Assembly (NCBI GenBank): GCA_013399895.1
Contig: VXBA01006210.1
Coordinates: forward strand, 945,502-1,009,501
DNA: 64,000 nt
Source: Serilophus lunatus
Lineage: Eukaryota > Chordata > Aves > Passeriformes > Eurylaimidae
Reading direction: 5' to 3'
Below, one piece after another: positions 61,701-64,000 of the stretch (the first letter of the stretch is position 1; each line of letters begins with the position of its first letter). The notes below the pieces were generated by a model. The model ran no database searches, had not been told where the DNA came from, and was given only the letters and a program-made list of their open reading frames with translations. A program made the translations under genes and the position numbers.

Positions 61701-64000
61701 TATGGATTTCTCAATACCAGAAAGGTGGAGACTTGATGGAGAAAATCCAGCAGAAGGTTGCAAGAGTGATTTAGGGATTAGGAGAGGCTGAGAGCCGAGA
61801 CTGTGAGCCTGTTCAGTTTGGCTCTGTGCAGTTACATGTGTTCATGATTCTCCTCACCCTCTAGTCTGCTCCTTAGCTTTTCCATTGTAGTTTCTCAGCA
61901 CTTCATTACTCTGATTAATAAGGAGTTGACTGAAATTAAGTGTAATCCTATATATATATATATTTAAATTTGGCATTGTAAAATCCTTTCACTAAAACTC
62001 TAATATATGTGCTCACTAGATGGCAGCAGACTTCTTAATTAATTATGAGAATGAAACATTCTCTACTAACGAGTTATTTTGGAACTTCAGAGTGCAAATA
62101 AACTTTTAATACCGTGTTTATGTTAAGATTAAAATGTTAATAATATATAGAACTTGATGCAATGTACAGCTACCACTAGAGCTCCTCTGCAGAAACTTAA
62201 GAACATAGCTTCTCAGAATTGTTTCAAGTCTGGTTATGGAAGATTATGTTACTTGAGGTTTGAATGTCATCACATTTCTTGTTTTGGGTAAAGATCTTCA
62301 ATTTGCAGCTATATTGTCTTCATGTAACAGGTAATACAAAATGCACAAAGAGAAGGAAAAGACATGTGTTTTATGAGTTATTGCAAGTGGGATGCAAAAT
62401 TAAAATAGCTGGTATTATTTCTTTATCAATATGTAACTGAAAATTCAGGACTTGTTCAATGAAAATATTTTCCCTTGAGAAATCATTCTGTTTTTGAGGT
62501 AGGAGTAAACACAAAAAATTTTATGTTTAGGTGCTTTAAGCTAATTTTTAAGAACTGTTCAAAATTATATTTTAATTTTTGAGTCTGACCTGAGTTTGCA
62601 AAGAGCATGCAAGAGCATTTGTCAGTTGTTAGGTAAAGTAACCTTGGTCTGGGGTTTTCTGTCCTGACCAGCAGTTCTGCTCTTTGCTAAATAAGCTTTT
62701 CAGATGATGGGTAACCTGAGTCAGGGCAGTTTGCAGCATGTGTTTGCACTGGAGCCTGTGTGTCAGACTATTAGACTGTATTGTAAAGAGGAACTGAATA
62801 CTGCAAGAATGGTTCACAAAATGAAACGGGGATATGGAGAAAAATTAATCTGTTCAGAAAGATGCTTTAAGATATCAGTCTGGAGATGCATTTCACAAAG
62901 ATTTAGTCCTTTAAGCTGTTGTTTTTTATGTATTTCAGAGGAGGAAGTTGAGATGAATTCACATTTGAGGAAAATGAAATAAAGGAGTGTCTAATGTAAC
63001 TGTATCTAGTAAAGCTTATTTTTGTTCAAAGGAACTGCATCAAAAGGAAGTAGCAAAGGGAATGTGCAGCCACTCCCATCCTCGCTGCAGCTTGATAGAG
63101 TTGCCAAAACCAATATAATGTGGGAAAGCAGAGGCAATTTTATAATGTACTTACTATGAGCTCTCTTACTCCCTTGTTTGACTCTTGGGCCCATATTCCA
63201 GCTGCTTCAGGAAAGCCAGTGTGACCCAGCAAATTCGGTTTAGGATTTGAAATCTTAGCTCAGGACCAGTTCTCAGTGCTGATTTCTTACACTGCTTTTT
63301 GTAAGACTGAATTGAGTATTTTAAGGTTTTGCTTTGATCGTTTAGGGTGGAGCTTAATTGCATCTGTACTAATATCACAGTTCTGTAGTATATTTAATGT
63401 TTCGAAAAGTTAATAAATGCCACGGTCTATATTTTGTTTCTGTTTGTTGTTGAATGGGATAATTCAACTAATTATGCTTGTAGCCAAATGTATTTTCTCT
63501 CTATGGAAGCCTTTGGGCCTATTTGTTCCTTTTTTTGTTAATACTTTTAGCTTGTGTCACACTTTTATAGAAGCCTTTTGAAAGGTGGAATGTGCTGCCT
63601 AGGACCTCTGTGTATTTTCAGTGACACCAACAGTACACAGAAAAACTTACTTTCTGCAATAGCAGCTTTCTTGGCAAAGTAAAGATATTTGCATACTGTG
63701 TCTTAATTACACAAATGCTTTATATACAGAGATTTGTTCTACTTAATCTTTTCTCACTCTGAAATAGTAGTCTCAATCCTCTGTTTGTAATAGGTTTGCC
63801 AAAGCAGGCAGTGATATAACACTTTTTTGTTGCAGCAGGAATGGTTCATAACTCACAAGAGGCAGATCCCTGAGTGAGTCATTTGGGTCATTCCCACTTG
63901 TGTGGAAAAATATTACATCATTGGCCTGTACTCAGTGTTCTATTTATACCATGCCAGAATTTTAAGTACATTTTGCTTTTTTTAGATGCTGTAAACAGTA
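55794..64000 (+). other. GTF2B: GTF2B intron 2 (continues past the window)
   Basis: About 8.2 kb of AT-rich intron follows the donor at 55794. It holds a TA microsatellite (61949-61963) and an antisense open frame at 60866-61575 described separately. No transposon or known RNA gene was recognised. Confidence 0.8.
60866..61429 (-). CDS. hypothetical protein antisense in GTF2B intron 2 (unrecognised)
   Basis: The minus strand is open without a stop from about 61575 to 60866, some 236 codons in an AT-rich intron. The first ATG, at 61429 in good context (CACAAATGC, A at -3), gives 187 residues. The protein is basic and low in complexity at first (MHHHQQQHKIHKTAKITRAK), then rich in Lys, Gln, Ser, Thr and Pro, with an LPKPP motif at 96-100 followed by ACTIILEEANES. 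No membrane segment or catalytic motif is visible. An in-frame acceptor-like site (CACAATTTCACAG) lies near 61517. LPKPP is also the SH3-type motif of the PNRC1/PNRC2 family, but I see no wider similarity. It may be a nested gene, an old retrocopy, or chance. Confidence 0.22.
   Translation of the reverse strand: MHHHQQQHKIHKTAKITRAKLPDAKQNRKTPQANKHKSHRQFLRVARHQEHHTSTKRQLWIKTDSTAPQANDCYKNKGLAAPAYQHSDKSLGNSRLPKPPACTIILEEANESRNVKQSGRQVWSTEVTPLQDMRPSRINSSCTSEGCSKIETLHKKNFVPDLQYITKTERLWTLFPSEEFRLFLAFT

Noticed and set aside
1..64000. CRISPR arrays, rRNA, tRNA, riboswitches
   Set aside because: None was recognised, and the first and last are not expected in an animal nuclear window.

Overview
This is a vertebrate nuclear window, almost certainly from a bird. 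The evidence is spliced genes with GT-AG introns, two CR1-type LINE fragments of the avian kind, one solo LTR of a type common in bird genomes, three CpG-island promoters, and gene order matching the avian GTF2B-KYAT3-LRRC8 block (chicken chromosome 8, human 1p22). A 175-base run of N sits inside one CpG island, so this is a draft assembly. There are no bacterial features, operons or CRISPR arrays.

Layout. Positions 1-16.8 kb hold LRRC8B on the minus strand. Its 802-residue protein is complete in two coding exons (4715-6850 and 3445-3717). A 3' UTR lies below 3445. A long 5' intron carries a CR1 fragment (about 7936-8300) and a well-bounded candidate 5' UTR exon (8476-8532). The promoter is probably the CpG island at 15.74-16.79 kb. 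From 16.8 to 26.4 kb is AT-rich intergenic DNA with no gene I recognise, ending in a second CR1 fragment. From 27.1 to 50.3 kb is KYAT3 (kynurenine/cysteine-conjugate aminotransferase 3) on the plus strand. It has a CpG-island first exon whose donor lies in a 20-bp triplication, a leader exon encoding a mitochondrial presequence, and 12 further coding exons. The reconstructed protein is 453 residues, or 419 if the leader exon is skipped. A solo LTR (50746-51321) lies between KYAT3 and the third CpG island. That island is the promoter of GTF2B (TFIIB) on the plus strand. Only its first two coding exons are present (54033-54049 and 55687-55793); the window ends in intron 2.

How the genes relate. 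LRRC8B is a subunit of volume-regulated anion channels, KYAT3 is a PLP enzyme of tryptophan/kynurenine and sulfur amino-acid metabolism, and GTF2B is a general RNA polymerase II factor. They are neighbours by conserved synteny, not by shared pathway. LRRC8B and KYAT3 are divergent with about 10 kb between their islands. In mammals a guanylate-binding protein (GBP) cluster fills this position, and no GBP coding sequence was recognised here.

No clearly new biological system was found. The best leads are: an antisense reading frame of about 236 open codons in GTF2B intron 2 (ATG-initiated part 187 aa, 60866-61429); the triplicated splice donor of KYAT3 exon 1; two-way control of KYAT3 localisation by leader-exon use and start-codon context; and several short minus-strand frames that begin exactly at splice-acceptor-like sites between LRRC8B and KYAT3.
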